This document shows positions 1 to 9,638 of a stretch of 64,000 nucleotides of DNA, in pieces. The position numbers and the translations under genes were made by a program. The stretch is taken from the NCBI GenBank assembly GCA_965198325.1, contig CBDAPE010000012.1, forward strand, positions 62,001-126,000. Reading direction: 5' to 3'. The notes under the pieces were generated by a model that worked only from the letters and a program-made list of their open reading frames with translations, ran no database searches and was not told where the DNA came from. The stretch is from CBDAPE01 sp965198325. GTDB taxonomy: Bacteria; Pseudomonadota; Alphaproteobacteria; UBA828; JAPUJA01. The first letter of the stretch is position 1. Each line of letters begins with the position of its first letter.

Positions 1-1
1 C

Positions 2-844
2 GACGAGCAGGACATGCGCAAGATGGGTGGAATCTGGCGGGCGATTCCCCTGACCTACGCGCTCATGTGGGTGGGTTCGCTGGCACTGGGCGGCATCCCG
101 TTCTTTTCAGGATTCTTCTCGAAAGACATCATTCTCGAGAGCGCGTTCGCCGATCACTCGGCCATCGGCACCTTCGCCTTCGTCATGGGCATTGCAGCGG
201 CTTTCCTCACCGCATTCTATTCCTGGCGGCTCCTTGTCATGACCTTCCACGGCCCACCGCACGCTGACGAGAGGGTCATGGCCCATGTTCATGAGTCGCC
301 ACCCGTGATGACGATTCCGCTCATTTTCCTTGCGATCGGCGCAATCTTCTCGGGTTACCTGCTGCTCGTCATGGTCGATAGCCACGCGACCTTCTGGGGT
401 GACTCGATCGTCGTGCTCCACGCGCACGACGTTCTGGAAGCGGCCCATCACGTGCCCTTCTGGGTCAAGGCGCTGCCTACCATCGTCGCGGTGATCGGCA
501 TCATACTGGCCTATCTGCTCTATATGGGCGCACCCGAACTGCCGGGACGGATCGCCGATCGGGCGCGGCCGGCCTATCTCTTCCTGCTCAACAAGTGGTA
601 TTTCGACGAGCTTTACGACCTCGCCTTCGTCCGTCTGGCCAAATTCATCGGGCGCGGCCTGTGGAAGAGCGGTGACGGGGCGCTCATCGACGGCATCGGG
701 CCGGACGGCATCGCGAGCGCGGTGCTCGCGCTCGCACGGCGCGCCACCCGAATTCAATCGGGCTACCTCTACCATTACGCCTTCGCGATGCTGGTCGGCG
801 TCGCGGCGTTCGTGACCTGGTATCTCGTGGCGGGGATGAGGTGA
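2..844 (+). CDS. nuoL: NADH-quinone oxidoreductase subunit L, C-terminal part
   Basis: C-terminal part of NuoL, the largest antiporter-like membrane subunit of respiratory complex I, which couples quinone reduction to proton pumping at the inner membrane. The frame is open to the window edge, so roughly the first 360 residues lie upstream. The visible 280 residues hold several hydrophobic helices, the family segment FFSGFFSKDIILE near the start, and a long amphipathic stretch before a last membrane helix, as expected for the lateral helix at the end of NuoL. nuoM begins 7 bases after the stop, so this is the distal end of a nuo operon. Confidence 0.96.
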   Translation, partial: DEQDMRKMGGIWRAIPLTYALMWVGSLALGGIPFFSGFFSKDIILESAFADHSAIGTFAFVMGIAAAFLTAFYSWRLLVMTFHGPPHADERVMAHVHESPPVMTIPLIFLAIGAIFSGYLLLVMVDSHATFWGDSIVVLHAHDVLEAAHHVPFWVKALPTIVAVIGIILAYLLYMGAPELPGRIADRARPAYLFLLNKWYFDELYDLAFVRLAKFIGRGLWKSGDGALIDGIGPDGIASAVLALARRATRIQSGYLYHYAFAMLVGVAAFVTWYLVAGMR

Positions 845-851
845 ATCGGGG

Positions 852-2366
852 ATGAGCTGGCCGATCCTCTCCACCGTCATCTTCCTGCCGCTGCTTGGCG
901 CGGCCTTCCTGTTCCTCATCCGGGGGGAGGCGGAAGTGGTCGCGCGCAATGCGCGCTACGTGGCGCTGTGGTCCTCGCTGGTCACCTTTGGCCTGTCGCT
1001 CCTGCTTTGGGTGTATTTCGACACCACCACCTGGGAGTTCCAGTTCGTCGAGAAGCTCGCCTGGGTGCCCGAGCACGATATCGGCTACCACCTGGGTATC
1101 GACGGCATCTCGATCTTCTTCGTGATTCTGACGACGTTCCTCACGCCGATCTGCGTGCTCTCGAGCTGGGACGCGATCAAGACCCGGGTGCGCGAATACA
1201 TGATCGCCTTCCTGGTACTCGAAACCCTCGTTGTCGGGGCGTTTTGCGCCCTCGACTTTGTCATGTTCTATATCTTCTTCGAGGGCATGTTGATCCCGAT
1301 GTTCCTCATAATCGGGGTCTGGGGCGGACCGCGCCGGGTCTATGCGGCTTTCAAGTTCTTCCTCTACACCATGCTCGGCGCGGTGCTATTCCTGCTTGCG
1401 ATTCTAACCATCTATTTCGTGACCGGCACGACCGATATTCCAACGGCGATTGCCCACGAGTTTACCCGGGGCATGCAGATATGGTTGTGGCTCGCCCTGT
1501 TCGCATCCTTCGCGGTCAAGGTCCCGATGTGGCCGTTTCACACCTGGCTGCCCGATGCCCATGTGGAGGCACCAACCGCGGGATCGGTCATTCTGGCCGG
1601 TATCCTGCTAAAGCTGGGCGGCTACGGTTTCCTGCGCTTCTCATTGCCGATGCTGCCCGACGCAACCGCGTTTTTCACGCCGTTCATCTTCTCTTTGAGC
1701 GTTGTCGCGGTGATCTACACCTCGTTTGTCGCCCTCATGCAGGACGATATGAAAAAGCTGATCGCTTATTCGTCGGTCGCCCATATGGGGTTCGTGACGA
1801 TCGGTATCTTCACGCTGACGCGCCAAGGCATCGAAGGCGGCGTCATCCAGATGATCAGCCACGGCATCATCTCGGCGGCGCTCTTCCTCTGCGTCGGGGT
1901 GGTCTACGACCGGATGCACAGCCGTCTGATTGCGAGTTACGGCGGTCTGGTCCACCGCATGCCGATCTATGCCGTCGTCTTCATGGTGTTTACACTCGCC
2001 GCCGTCGGCTTGCCGGGAACCAGCGGCTTCGTCGGCGAGTTTCTCGTTTTCGTAGGGGCCTTCAAGGTCAACAGCTGGGTCGCCGCACTTGCCATGATCG
2101 GCATTATCCTCGGCGCGGCCTACATGCTCTGGCTCTACCGGCGGGTCATCTTCGGGACGATCACCAAGGACGACCTGAAATCCATCGCCGATCTCGACAA
2201 GCGCGAGATTGCGGTCTTCGCACCGCTCGTCGGGATGGCGCTGTTCATGGGCATCTATCCAGAGCCCTTCCTCCAGGTCATCCACGTTTCCGTCGCCCAC
2301 CTGATCGAGCAGGCACAAATGGTCGAGACGCCGGTGGTCGAGACCACCCGAATGGCCGCGCAGTAG
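852..2366 (+). CDS. nuoM: NADH-quinone oxidoreductase subunit M
   Basis: NuoM, an antiporter-like proton-translocating membrane subunit of complex I. The 504-residue length is normal for the family. The protein is strongly hydrophobic throughout. The conserved proton-channel glutamate is in FFEGMLIPMF (E144) and the conserved lysine is in FAVKVPMWPFHTW (about K223), both in the positions expected from the family. The start ATG lies just after nuoL and nuoN follows after 13 bases, so the three genes read as one transcription unit. Confidence 0.98.
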   Translation: MSWPILSTVIFLPLLGAAFLFLIRGEAEVVARNARYVALWSSLVTFGLSLLLWVYFDTTTWEFQFVEKLAWVPEHDIGYHLGIDGISIFFVILTTFLTPICVLSSWDAIKTRVREYMIAFLVLETLVVGAFCALDFVMFYIFFEGMLIPMFLIIGVWGGPRRVYAAFKFFLYTMLGAVLFLLAILTIYFVTGTTDIPTAIAHEFTRGMQIWLWLALFASFAVKVPMWPFHTWLPDAHVEAPTAGSVILAGILLKLGGYGFLRFSLPMLPDATAFFTPFIFSLSVVAVIYTSFVALMQDDMKKLIAYSSVAHMGFVTIGIFTLTRQGIEGGVIQMISHGIISAALFLCVGVVYDRMHSRLIASYGGLVHRMPIYAVVFMVFTLAAVGLPGTSGFVGEFLVFVGAFKVNSWVAALAMIGIILGAAYMLWLYRRVIFGTITKDDLKSIADLDKREIAVFAPLVGMALFMGIYPEPFLQVIHVSVAHLIEQAQMVETPVVETTRMAAQ

Positions 2367-2379
2367 GGTTTCGGAAGCG

Positions 2380-3828
2380 ATGGACAGCATGACCGCCATT
2401 CCCGCCTTCCTGCCGGCCCTGCCGGAACTGTTCCTGTGCGGCGCCGCGCTCGCACTGCTGATGGTCGGGGTCTATTCGGGCCGGCGCGCGACCGGATTGG
2501 TCACCTATCTCGCGGTCGGCGCGATGGCCGTTGCGCTCGGCATGGTTCTGAGTTTACCGCACGATGCCCAGGTGACCTTCGAAGGCATGTTCGTTAACGA
2601 TGTCTTCGCGGTGTTCATGAAGACGGTCGTCCTCGTCGGCGGCGCGGCGACGCTCGTCATGTCGCTGCCCTACCTGCGCCGGGAAAACATCGCGCGCTTC
2701 GAGTTTCCCATCCTCATCCTGTTCGCGACGCTCGGCATGCTGATGATGGTCTCGGCCAACGACCTGATCTCGCTCTATGTGGGACTCGAGCTGCAGAGCC
2801 TGTCGCTCTACGTCGTTGCCGCGTTCAACCGGGACTCGATCCGCTCGACCGAGTCGGGGCTGAAATATTTCGTTCTCGGCGCACTCTCGTCGGGACTGCT
2901 TCTCTATGGCTGTTCGCTGATTTACGGCTTTACGGGGACAACGAGCTTCGAAAGGCTGGCGGTGGCGTTCGCCCATGGCGAGCATTCGATGGGCGTGCTG
3001 ATCGGCACGGTCTTCCTGCTGGCGGGGCTCGCCTTCAAGGTCTCCGCCGTGCCCTTCCACATGTGGACCCCAGACGTCTACGAAGGGGCGCCCACCGCGG
3101 TGACTGCATTCTTCGCTGCGGCACCCAAAATCGCCGCGATCGCGCTCCTCCTCCGGGTGCTGATGGGCCCGCTGCACGATCTGATCGGCGACTGGCAGCA
3201 GATCATCATCGCGATCTCGATCATGTCGATGGCGCTCGGCGCCTTCGCCGCAATCGGACAGAAGAACATCAAGCGCCTGATGGCCTATTCCTCAATCGCC
3301 CATGTCGGATATGCCCTCGTCGGGCTTGCGACCGGCACGGCCGACGGCGTGCGCGGCGTGATCGTGTATATGGCGATCTACATGATGATGACGCTGGGCG
3401 CGTTTGCCTGCATCCTTGCGATGCAGCGCAAGGGACGCATGGTCGAGCAGATATCGGATCTCGCCGGGTTGGCGAAGAGCAACCCGATGATGGCGCTGTC
3501 ACTCTTGATCTTCATGTTCTCGATGGCCGGTATCCCGCCGCTGGCGGGGTTCTTCGGTAAGCTCTACGTCTTCCTCGCCGCAATCGAATCGGGTCTGATG
3601 GGGCTTGCGATCATCGGCGTTCTGGCGAGCGTCGTGGGGGCCTACTACTACATTCGCATCGTCAAGGTGATGTATTTCGACGAGGCGGCGGAGCCCTTCG
3701 ACCGTCCGGTGGGGCGTGAGATCACCGCCGTTCTCGGGGCGACGGCGATCTTCACCATGTTCTTCTTCGCATATCCCACGCCGCTTCTTTCGGGCGCCGA
3801 AGCTGCCGCGGCGGCGCTCTTCCACTAG
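2380..3828 (+). CDS. nuoN: NADH-quinone oxidoreductase subunit N
   Basis: NuoN, the third antiporter-like membrane subunit of complex I (482 residues, normal length). Conserved charged residues are visible inside predicted helices: a glutamate in YVGLELQSL (about E137) and a lysine in LAFKVSAVPFHMW (about K220). It closes the nuo operon. birA begins 13 bases downstream, a juxtaposition seen in other alphaproteobacteria, so read-through into birA-coaX-rnj is likely. Confidence 0.98.
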   Translation: MDSMTAIPAFLPALPELFLCGAALALLMVGVYSGRRATGLVTYLAVGAMAVALGMVLSLPHDAQVTFEGMFVNDVFAVFMKTVVLVGGAATLVMSLPYLRRENIARFEFPILILFATLGMLMMVSANDLISLYVGLELQSLSLYVVAAFNRDSIRSTESGLKYFVLGALSSGLLLYGCSLIYGFTGTTSFERLAVAFAHGEHSMGVLIGTVFLLAGLAFKVSAVPFHMWTPDVYEGAPTAVTAFFAAAPKIAAIALLLRVLMGPLHDLIGDWQQIIIAISIMSMALGAFAAIGQKNIKRLMAYSSIAHVGYALVGLATGTADGVRGVIVYMAIYMMMTLGAFACILAMQRKGRMVEQISDLAGLAKSNPMMALSLLIFMFSMAGIPPLAGFFGKLYVFLAAIESGLMGLAIIGVLASVVGAYYYIRIVKVMYFDEAAEPFDRPVGREITAVLGATAIFTMFFFAYPTPLLSGAEAAAAALFH

Positions 3829-3841
3829 GACCCGAAGCGCC

Positions 3842-4606
3842 ATGAGAGCCGCACCGGAGCTTCCCGACGGATACCGCCTGATCGCACATCAGACGATTGA
3901 CAGCACCAACGACGAAGCCAAGCGCCTGGCTGCGGACGGGGCGAAGGGCGGCACGGTCGTGTGGGCCGCGAGCCAGACGGCGGGACGCGGCCGGCGCGAC
4001 CGGGACTGGCGGTCGCCGGCGGGCAATCTCTATTGTAGCGTGCTGCTGCGCCCGGCGGTCGGCGCGGGCGTGGCGGCGCAAATCTCGGTCCTTGCGGCGC
4101 TCGCTGTAGCCGGGGCGATCGGCTCGTTTGCGGGTGCGCTGGGGCTCACGATGAAATGGCCCAATGACGTTCTCTTGAACGAACGCAAGCTCGCGGGCAT
4201 CCTGCTCGAATCCTCGATGGCGGGGGACGACATACTTGACTGGATCGTTCTGGGAGTTGGCGTGAACCTCGTAAACCACCCGAACAGCGGCCTGCGCTAC
4301 CCGGCGACCGACCTGGCAGCGGAAGGAGCTGGTCATGTCGAGCCCGGCCGGCTGCTGTCCGCGTTCGTCTCGGAGCTTGACGACCGGTACACTCGCTGGA
4401 TCGCCGACGGCTTCGAGCCGGTACGATCCGAATGGGTTGCAAGGGCGCACGGATTGGGGAGTACTGTGCGGGTGGAACTAGAGCGCGACCAGCTTGAAGG
4501 CCGATTCGTCGGCTTGTCCGAACGCGGCGAGCTGGTGATCGAAACCGCCGCCGGCGGGAGACGGTTGATCGCCGCGGGCGACGTCGGCTTCGTGTTGGAG
4601 GCGTGA
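3842..4606 (+). CDS. birA: biotin--[acetyl-CoA-carboxylase] ligase
   Basis: Biotin protein ligase: activates biotin with ATP and attaches it to the carrier domain of biotin-dependent carboxylases in the cytoplasm. The ATP/biotin motif GRGRR is at about residues 48-52 and KWPNDV at about 105-110; the C-terminal cap domain follows. There is no N-terminal helix-turn-helix, so it is the short, non-repressor class. The frame stays open upstream to 3716 inside nuoN, but ATG 3842 gives the normal class I length (254 residues) and starts directly with catalytic-domain sequence. The stop overlaps the coaX start. Confidence 0.95.
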   Translation: MRAAPELPDGYRLIAHQTIDSTNDEAKRLAADGAKGGTVVWAASQTAGRGRRDRDWRSPAGNLYCSVLLRPAVGAGVAAQISVLAALAVAGAIGSFAGALGLTMKWPNDVLLNERKLAGILLESSMAGDDILDWIVLGVGVNLVNHPNSGLRYPATDLAAEGAGHVEPGRLLSAFVSELDDRYTRWIADGFEPVRSEWVARAHGLGSTVRVELERDQLEGRFVGLSERGELVIETAAGGRRLIAAGDVGFVLEA

Positions 4607-5373
4607 TGCTGCTGGCGATCGACGAGGGCAACACGAACACCGTCTTCGCCGCCTTTGCGGGCGATGCCCTCAAGGGGCAATGGCGGATTACCACAGAACC
4701 CCAGCGCACCGCCGAAGAATATGCGGTCTGGCTCGGTCAGCTGTTCGGTCTCGACGGGCTGTCATTCGACGATATCGAGGACGCCGTGGTCTCGACGGTC
4801 GTACCCCAGGGGCTGCGGGCCTTGCAGGAGCTTTGCCGGCGCTATGCTGATTGCGATCCGCTGGTGGTCGGCCCCAAGATCGATCTCGGAATCGCGATCG
4901 GAATCGACCGGCCCGACGAGGTCGGCGCCGACCGCTTGGTCAACGCGGTCGCGGCGCACGAAAAATACGACGGCGCGCTCGTGCTGATCGATTTCGGCAC
5001 CGCGACGACGTTTGACGCGATCGACGCGGACGGCGCCTATCGGGGCGGCATTATCGCACCGGGCATCAACCTGTCCCTCGAGGCGCTCCACCGGGCGGCG
5101 GCCATGCTGCCTCGCATCGCCGTCGAAAAGCCGGACCGCGTGATCGGCGATGCGACGATCACCGCGATGCAATCGGGCATCTACTGGGGGTATGTGGGGC
5201 TCATCGAAGGGATCGTGACGCGTATGCGCGAGGAGTTCGGCGCGCCCATGACGGTGGTCGCGACCGGCGGCCTCGCGCCCCTCTTCGCCGACGGGACGAC
5301 GGTCATCGAGGCGGTCGATTCCGATCTCACCATGCACGGCCTGCGCCGGATCCACCGCCGCAACCGCGGCTAG
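4606..5373 (+). CDS. coaX: type III pantothenate kinase
   Basis: CoaX phosphorylates pantothenate, the first step of coenzyme A synthesis; type III enzymes belong to the ASKHA fold. The phosphate-loop motif D-x-GNTNT is at residues 6-12 (with E at the variable position) and the second phosphate motif is DFGTATTFDA near residue 127. The length (255 residues) is normal. ATG 4606 overlaps the birA stop by one base; GTG 4603 is an alternative start one codon earlier. Adjacent birA and coaX put two cofactor genes in one unit. Confidence 0.95.
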   Translation: MLLAIDEGNTNTVFAAFAGDALKGQWRITTEPQRTAEEYAVWLGQLFGLDGLSFDDIEDAVVSTVVPQGLRALQELCRRYADCDPLVVGPKIDLGIAIGIDRPDEVGADRLVNAVAAHEKYDGALVLIDFGTATTFDAIDADGAYRGGIIAPGINLSLEALHRAAAMLPRIAVEKPDRVIGDATITAMQSGIYWGYVGLIEGIVTRMREEFGAPMTVVATGGLAPLFADGTTVIEAVDSDLTMHGLRRIHRRNRG

Positions 5374-5384
5374 GCCCGAGCACC

Positions 5385-7040
5385 GTGGCCCGCACCGACG
5401 ACGACCTGCTCTACCTGCCCCTGGGCGGTGTCGGCGAGATCGGGATGAATCTCAGCCTCTACGGCTGGGCCGGGCGCTGGCTGATGGTCGATCTGGGGGT
5501 CACCATTCCCGATCCCTCGACCCCGGGCGTCGAACTCGTGGTGCCCGACCCGAGCTTTATCACCGAACGGCTCGACGCGCTCGACGCGCTGGTCCTGACT
5601 CACGCACATGAGGATCACCTGGGCGCGGTACCCTACCTGTGGCGCCGGCTCCGCTGCCCGGTCTACGCGACGCCGTTTTCCGCCGCGATTTTGCGGGGCA
5701 AGCTCGAGCGGACGGGGCTTGCGGACGAGGTCGAGCTGATCGAGATCGAGAGCGGCGGGCGCCTGACCGTGGGCGCCTTCGACGTGGAATATATTCCAGT
5801 CGCCCATTCGATTCCCGAGGCTCATTCGCTGGCCATTCGCACGCCCGCGGGCCTCGTGCTGCATACCGGCGACTGGAAGATCGATCCCGATCCACTGGTC
5901 GGCGGCGTCACCGACGAGGCGCAATTCTGGCGTCTGGGCGAGGAGGGCGTGCTGGCCCTCGTCGGCGATTCGACGAACGCGCCGGTCGCGGGCGAATCCG
6001 GGTCCGAAGCGGCGGTACGCGCCTCTTTGATCGAGTTGCTGGTCGATTGCCCGGGCAAGATCTTCGTGACCCAGTTCGCCTCGAACATCGCACGCGTCGA
6101 GAGCGTCGCGACGCTCGCCAGAGCCGCCGGCCGCCGGCTCGTCCTGGCCGGACCCTCCTTGTGGCGCTACGTGAACGCCGCGCTCGAAACCGGACATCTC
6201 GACCGCACCCTCGAATTTTTGACCGAAGAGGAGGCCCAGGGCGTGGCGGCGAGTGAGCTGCTCTATCTCTGCACCGGCTGCCAGGGCGAACCGGTCGCAG
6301 CAATGGCGCGGATCGCCGACGGGGAGCGCCCGGGCGTGCGCATTGAGCCCGGCGATACGGTCGTCTTCTCGTCGAAGATCATTCCCGGCAACGAGCGTGC
6401 GATCGGCCGGCTGCACAATCTGATTTCCGGGCGGGGCGCGCGGCTGATCACGAGCCAGGATCAATTCGTCCACGTCTCGGGCCACCCGTGCCGGGACGAG
6501 CTGGCAAAGATGTATGGCTGGGTGCGGCCACAGATCGCGGTGCCGGTCCACGGCGAGGAGCGTCATCTGGAGGCCCATGCGGAGCTCGCCCGCGAGATGC
6601 AGGTGCCTCAGGTGGTGCGGGTCAACAATGGCGAGATGTTGCGCCTCGCGCCGGGTGCGCCGGAGACCGTCGAGCGGGTTCAATCCGGGCGGCTTTATGT
6701 CGACGGCCGGATGATGCTGAGCGCGGGCGACCCCGTGATTCGGGCGCGGCGCAAACTGATGCGAGAGGGTGTCGCCGTACTCAGCGTCGTGCTCGACGGA
6801 ACGGGCGGCCTGATCGGCCGTCCCGGCCTCGTCGCTCCCGGCCTGTTCGATCCCCGGGGCGACGCGGCGGAGGTGGCGGTGTTGTGCGAGACGATCGGTG
6901 CGGAGCTTGCCAAGCTCTCCAAGGCGACCCGAACCAACGACGATGCGTTCATCGAGGCGGCGCGGCGCGCGGTCCGCTCGCGGATCCGCGACTCCCGGGC
7001 GAAGCGGCCCCTGATCGAGATCCAGCTTCACCGGACGTAG
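5385..7040 (+). CDS. rnj: ribonuclease J
   Basis: RNase J, a metallo-beta-lactamase/beta-CASP ribonuclease with endo- and 5'-3' exonuclease activity in RNA maturation and decay. The metal-binding motif HAHEDH is at residues 73-78, preceded by GGVGEIGMN typical of this family. Later family segments include GDWKIDPDPL, FSSKIIPGNE and HVSGHPCRDELAKM. The 551-residue length fits alphaproteobacterial RNase J. It starts 11 bases after coaX in the usual coaX-rnj arrangement. Confidence 0.95.
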   Translation: MARTDDDLLYLPLGGVGEIGMNLSLYGWAGRWLMVDLGVTIPDPSTPGVELVVPDPSFITERLDALDALVLTHAHEDHLGAVPYLWRRLRCPVYATPFSAAILRGKLERTGLADEVELIEIESGGRLTVGAFDVEYIPVAHSIPEAHSLAIRTPAGLVLHTGDWKIDPDPLVGGVTDEAQFWRLGEEGVLALVGDSTNAPVAGESGSEAAVRASLIELLVDCPGKIFVTQFASNIARVESVATLARAAGRRLVLAGPSLWRYVNAALETGHLDRTLEFLTEEEAQGVAASELLYLCTGCQGEPVAAMARIADGERPGVRIEPGDTVVFSSKIIPGNERAIGRLHNLISGRGARLITSQDQFVHVSGHPCRDELAKMYGWVRPQIAVPVHGEERHLEAHAELAREMQVPQVVRVNNGEMLRLAPGAPETVERVQSGRLYVDGRMMLSAGDPVIRARRKLMREGVAVLSVVLDGTGGLIGRPGLVAPGLFDPRGDAAEVAVLCETIGAELAKLSKATRTNDDAFIEAARRAVRSRIRDSRAKRPLIEIQLHRT

Positions 7041-7088
7041 CGAAGCCGACGCTCTCGTGGTAGAAGCGTCGAATAACGGGACAGGGCG

Positions 7089-8396
7089 GTGAATTTGCGG
7101 ACCACGGCAGGAATCGGCCGGCGACGATCGAGCGGCATCCGGGGGCTCCGCGGAATCGGTGCGGCGATCGCGGTGCTATGCCTGATCGGCGCGGCGAGCC
7201 CCTGCGCCGCCCAGATGCTGCCGGCGCCGATCGCCCAGAGCTTGGCCACGGCCGCGGCGGACGGTCAGCGAGCCCGGGCCTCCGACGCGCTCTATTTCGA
7301 TGTCGGGCGGCGCGCGGGCAACCATCTGCTGAGTGCCGCCGCGTCGAACGCCATGGCGCAGCGGCCCGATCTCACCGGCGCCATCGTCGCGGAAGCCGTA
7401 CGGCTCGCGCCTGAAAACCGGGCCCAGCTGGTGGCCGAGCTGGTTTACTTCTTTCCCGGATTTGCGCCGGTCATCACCCAGGCCGCCTCGGGCACCGTCG
7501 TTCCGACGAGCGCCCCGGCGGCGAGCCCCGTCCCTGAGCCGGTCTTCGCACCGGCGCCGGTCGAGCCGGTCGAGGTGGGACCCGTGGCGGAGCCCGCGGT
7601 GATTCCCGCGCCCGCCTATCCGGCCGAAGCGGAGCCCGCGCCTACCGTCTGGGACACGGGGCCGTCATATCTCCAGTTTGCCGCGATCGTCGGGCCGCCG
7701 CTCGCCGAGCGGCCCGAGGGCTGGCCGATCCTGCCCAAAGAGGGCGGTGCCGACGGCTATGCCGACGACCCCCTCGAGGGGATGAACAAGGTCTTTTTCT
7801 ACGTCAACGGCACCCTCGACTTCCTGATCTTCGAGCCGCTCGCACTGGGCTACGGCTTCGTCATGCCCGAGATCGCCAAACCTCACATCCGGCGCGCGTT
7901 CGAAAACCTCTCCCTGCCGATCGTCTTCGGCAACGACCTCTTGCAGCTCGAGATCGAGGACGCCGGCGAGACGCTGGCCCGCTTCGTGATCAACAGTACG
8001 GTCGGGCTCGCCGGCCTGTTCGACGTCGCCGCCGAGCTGGGTATACCGCCCCACAGCCGGGATTTCGGCCAGACCCTGCACGGTTACGGCGTCGGAGAGG
8101 GCTTTTATCTCGTCCTGCCGCTCTTCGGGTCGTCGAACGTGCGCGACGCGGTCGGGACCGGTGTCGACAGCCTGATGGATCCGAAGAATTACCTGATCGA
8201 TACGCTCGAGCGCCTCCTGCTGGGCGTCGGCAAGGGCATCGTGCGGCGCGAGGCCCTTATCGGCCCGGTCGATTTCCTCAAAACGAACGCCGAGAACAAG
8301 TACGAGGCCGTGCGCGCCTGGAGCTGGCAGCAACGCCAGATCGAGCTCGAGGAAGGTTGCGAGCGACGCCAGGTTATCGTCTGCCCGGGGCCGTAG
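7089..8396 (+). CDS. mlaA: MlaA/VacJ family protein with long N-terminal extension
   Basis: The C-terminal half (about residues 227-425) is a MlaA/VacJ domain, an outer-membrane partner in phospholipid trafficking: DDPLEGMNKVFFYVN opens the domain, and FVINSTVGLAGLFDVA and GQTLHGYGVGEGFYLVLPLFG follow in the family order. The first 40 residues look like a signal peptide ending near SPCAAQ. Residues 45-225 are not MlaA: a short helical part, then a Pro/Ala/Val-rich linker. No classical lipobox is visible, although MlaA proteins are usually lipoproteins. The start is GTG 7089. What the extension does is unknown. Confidence 0.85.
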   Translation: MNLRTTAGIGRRRSSGIRGLRGIGAAIAVLCLIGAASPCAAQMLPAPIAQSLATAAADGQRARASDALYFDVGRRAGNHLLSAAASNAMAQRPDLTGAIVAEAVRLAPENRAQLVAELVYFFPGFAPVITQAASGTVVPTSAPAASPVPEPVFAPAPVEPVEVGPVAEPAVIPAPAYPAEAEPAPTVWDTGPSYLQFAAIVGPPLAERPEGWPILPKEGGADGYADDPLEGMNKVFFYVNGTLDFLIFEPLALGYGFVMPEIAKPHIRRAFENLSLPIVFGNDLLQLEIEDAGETLARFVINSTVGLAGLFDVAAELGIPPHSRDFGQTLHGYGVGEGFYLVLPLFGSSNVRDAVGTGVDSLMDPKNYLIDTLERLLLGVGKGIVRREALIGPVDFLKTNAENKYEAVRAWSWQQRQIELEEGCERRQVIVCPGP

Positions 8397-8430
8397 CGCG
8401 GCCCTCGCGGCCTGTGCTAAAAGCGGCTCC

Positions 8431-8835
8431 ATGATCGGACGCCTCAATCACGTCGCCATCGTCGTGCCCGATATTGCCGCGGCCAGTGCGCTCTACCACG
8501 ACGGCCTGGGAGCCACGGTTTCCGAGCCCGTGCACCTGGAGGAGCACGGCGTTACGACGGTCTTTGTCAAGCTCCCCAATACCAAGATCGAGCTGCTCGA
8601 ACCGCTGGGCGAAGACTCGCCGGTCAGGGCGTTTCTGAACCGTAACCCCGCGGGTGGCATTCACCACCTGTGCTACGAGGTTGCGGACATCGTGGCAGCC
8701 CGCGACCGTCTCGAGGCGGACGGCGCGCGAGTGCTGGGCGACGGCGAGCCGAAGATCGGCGCTCACGGCAAGCCGGTGTTGTTTCTCCATCCCAAGGATT
8801 TCTGCGGAACGCTGGTCGAGCTCGAAGAGGCCTAA
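8431..8835 (+). CDS. mce: methylmalonyl-CoA epimerase
   Basis: Interconverts (R)- and (S)-methylmalonyl-CoA in propionyl-CoA metabolism. The 134-residue protein is one vicinal-oxygen-chelate (glyoxalase-like) unit with metal-ligand positions in LNHVAIVV (H7), GIHHLCYEV (about residues 76-84) and the C-terminal GTLVELEEA. It is followed by DUF1467 and, beyond an inserted segment, by proS-lolC-lolD-dnaE, the order known from many alphaproteobacteria. Confidence 0.93.
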   Translation: MIGRLNHVAIVVPDIAAASALYHDGLGATVSEPVHLEEHGVTTVFVKLPNTKIELLEPLGEDSPVRAFLNRNPAGGIHHLCYEVADIVAARDRLEADGARVLGDGEPKIGAHGKPVLFLHPKDFCGTLVELEEA

Positions 8836-8841
8836 GGCCCC

Positions 8842-9093
8842 GTGGGCGTCGTCACCATCATCCTCGTCTTCGTCATCGTTTGGTGGCTGTGCTTTTTCCT
8901 GATCCTTCCCATCGGGCAGAAAAGCCGCGACACGCCGGCGGAGCCGGGCCATGCGACGAGTGCGCCCGACAAGCCTCGTCTGTGGCGACGCGCGGCAATC
9001 ACGACGGCGATTGCCGTGGTGATCACCACCGTGATCGCCGTCGTCGTCGATGCCGACGTCGTTACGTTCACGGATTTTGGTGACGCGCCGTGA
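8842..9093 (+). CDS. DUF1467 family membrane protein
   Basis: Small 83-residue inner-membrane protein of the DUF1467 family, function unknown. Two hydrophobic segments are visible (about residues 2-24 and 50-70), with the motif WWLCFFLILPIG in the first. The start is GTG 8842, six bases after mce. In alphaproteobacteria this gene usually sits between mce and proS, which supports the assignment. Its stop overlaps the start of tag. Confidence 0.85.
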   Translation: MGVVTIILVFVIVWWLCFFLILPIGQKSRDTPAEPGHATSAPDKPRLWRRAAITTAIAVVITTVIAVVVDADVVTFTDFGDAP

Positions 9094-9638
9094 CGAGCTA
9101 TTGCGAGACGGCGCCGAGCCATCCGTTCCACGGTCCCTACCATGACCGGGAATATGGTTTTCCCTTACGCGACGAGGCGGCCTTGTTCGAGCGGCTGGTC
9201 CTCGAAATCAATCAGGCGGGCTTGTCCTGGTTGACGATTCTCAAGAAGCGCGCGGGCTTCCGGGCAGCTTACGACGGGTTCGCGGTGGACCGGGTCGCGG
9301 CCTATGGCGAGACCGAGAGGGCCCGTCTTCTGGGCGATGCCGGAATCATCCGAAATCGGCTCAAGGTCGATGCCGCGATCGCCAACGCCGGGCGTCTGAT
9401 CGAGTTGAGACGCTCCCACGGATCGTTTGCAGACTGGCTCGACACCCACCACCCTCTGATCAAAGATGACTGGGTCAAGCTATTCAAGAACAACGGGTTT
9501 CGGTTCATCGGCGGAGAAATCGTCGGTGAATTCTTGATGAGTACCGGCTATTTGCCTGGCGCTCACGAGACGGGCTGTCCGGTTTTCGAGACTATCGCCC
9601 GGTTGGAGCCGCCCTGGATGCGGGCCGCGGGCTCTTAA
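9090..9638 (+). CDS. tag: DNA-3-methyladenine glycosylase I
   Basis: Tag removes 3-methyladenine from alkylated DNA, the first step of base excision repair. Zinc-site residues of the family are all present: C5, H18 in YHDREYG, and the H and C of HETGC (about residues 159-163). LEINQAGLSWLTILKKR is the family core. The start is GTG 9090, overlapping the DUF1467 stop by four bases. Length (182 residues) is normal. Confidence 0.95.
   Translation: MTSYCETAPSHPFHGPYHDREYGFPLRDEAALFERLVLEINQAGLSWLTILKKRAGFRAAYDGFAVDRVAAYGETERARLLGDAGIIRNRLKVDAAIANAGRLIELRRSHGSFADWLDTHHPLIKDDWVKLFKNNGFRFIGGEIVGEFLMSTGYLPGAHETGCPVFETIARLEPPWMRAAGS

Noticed and set aside
5370..7031. 553-codon minus-strand frame opposite rnj
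   Set aside because: Shadow of the RNase J gene; no start-site or motif support.
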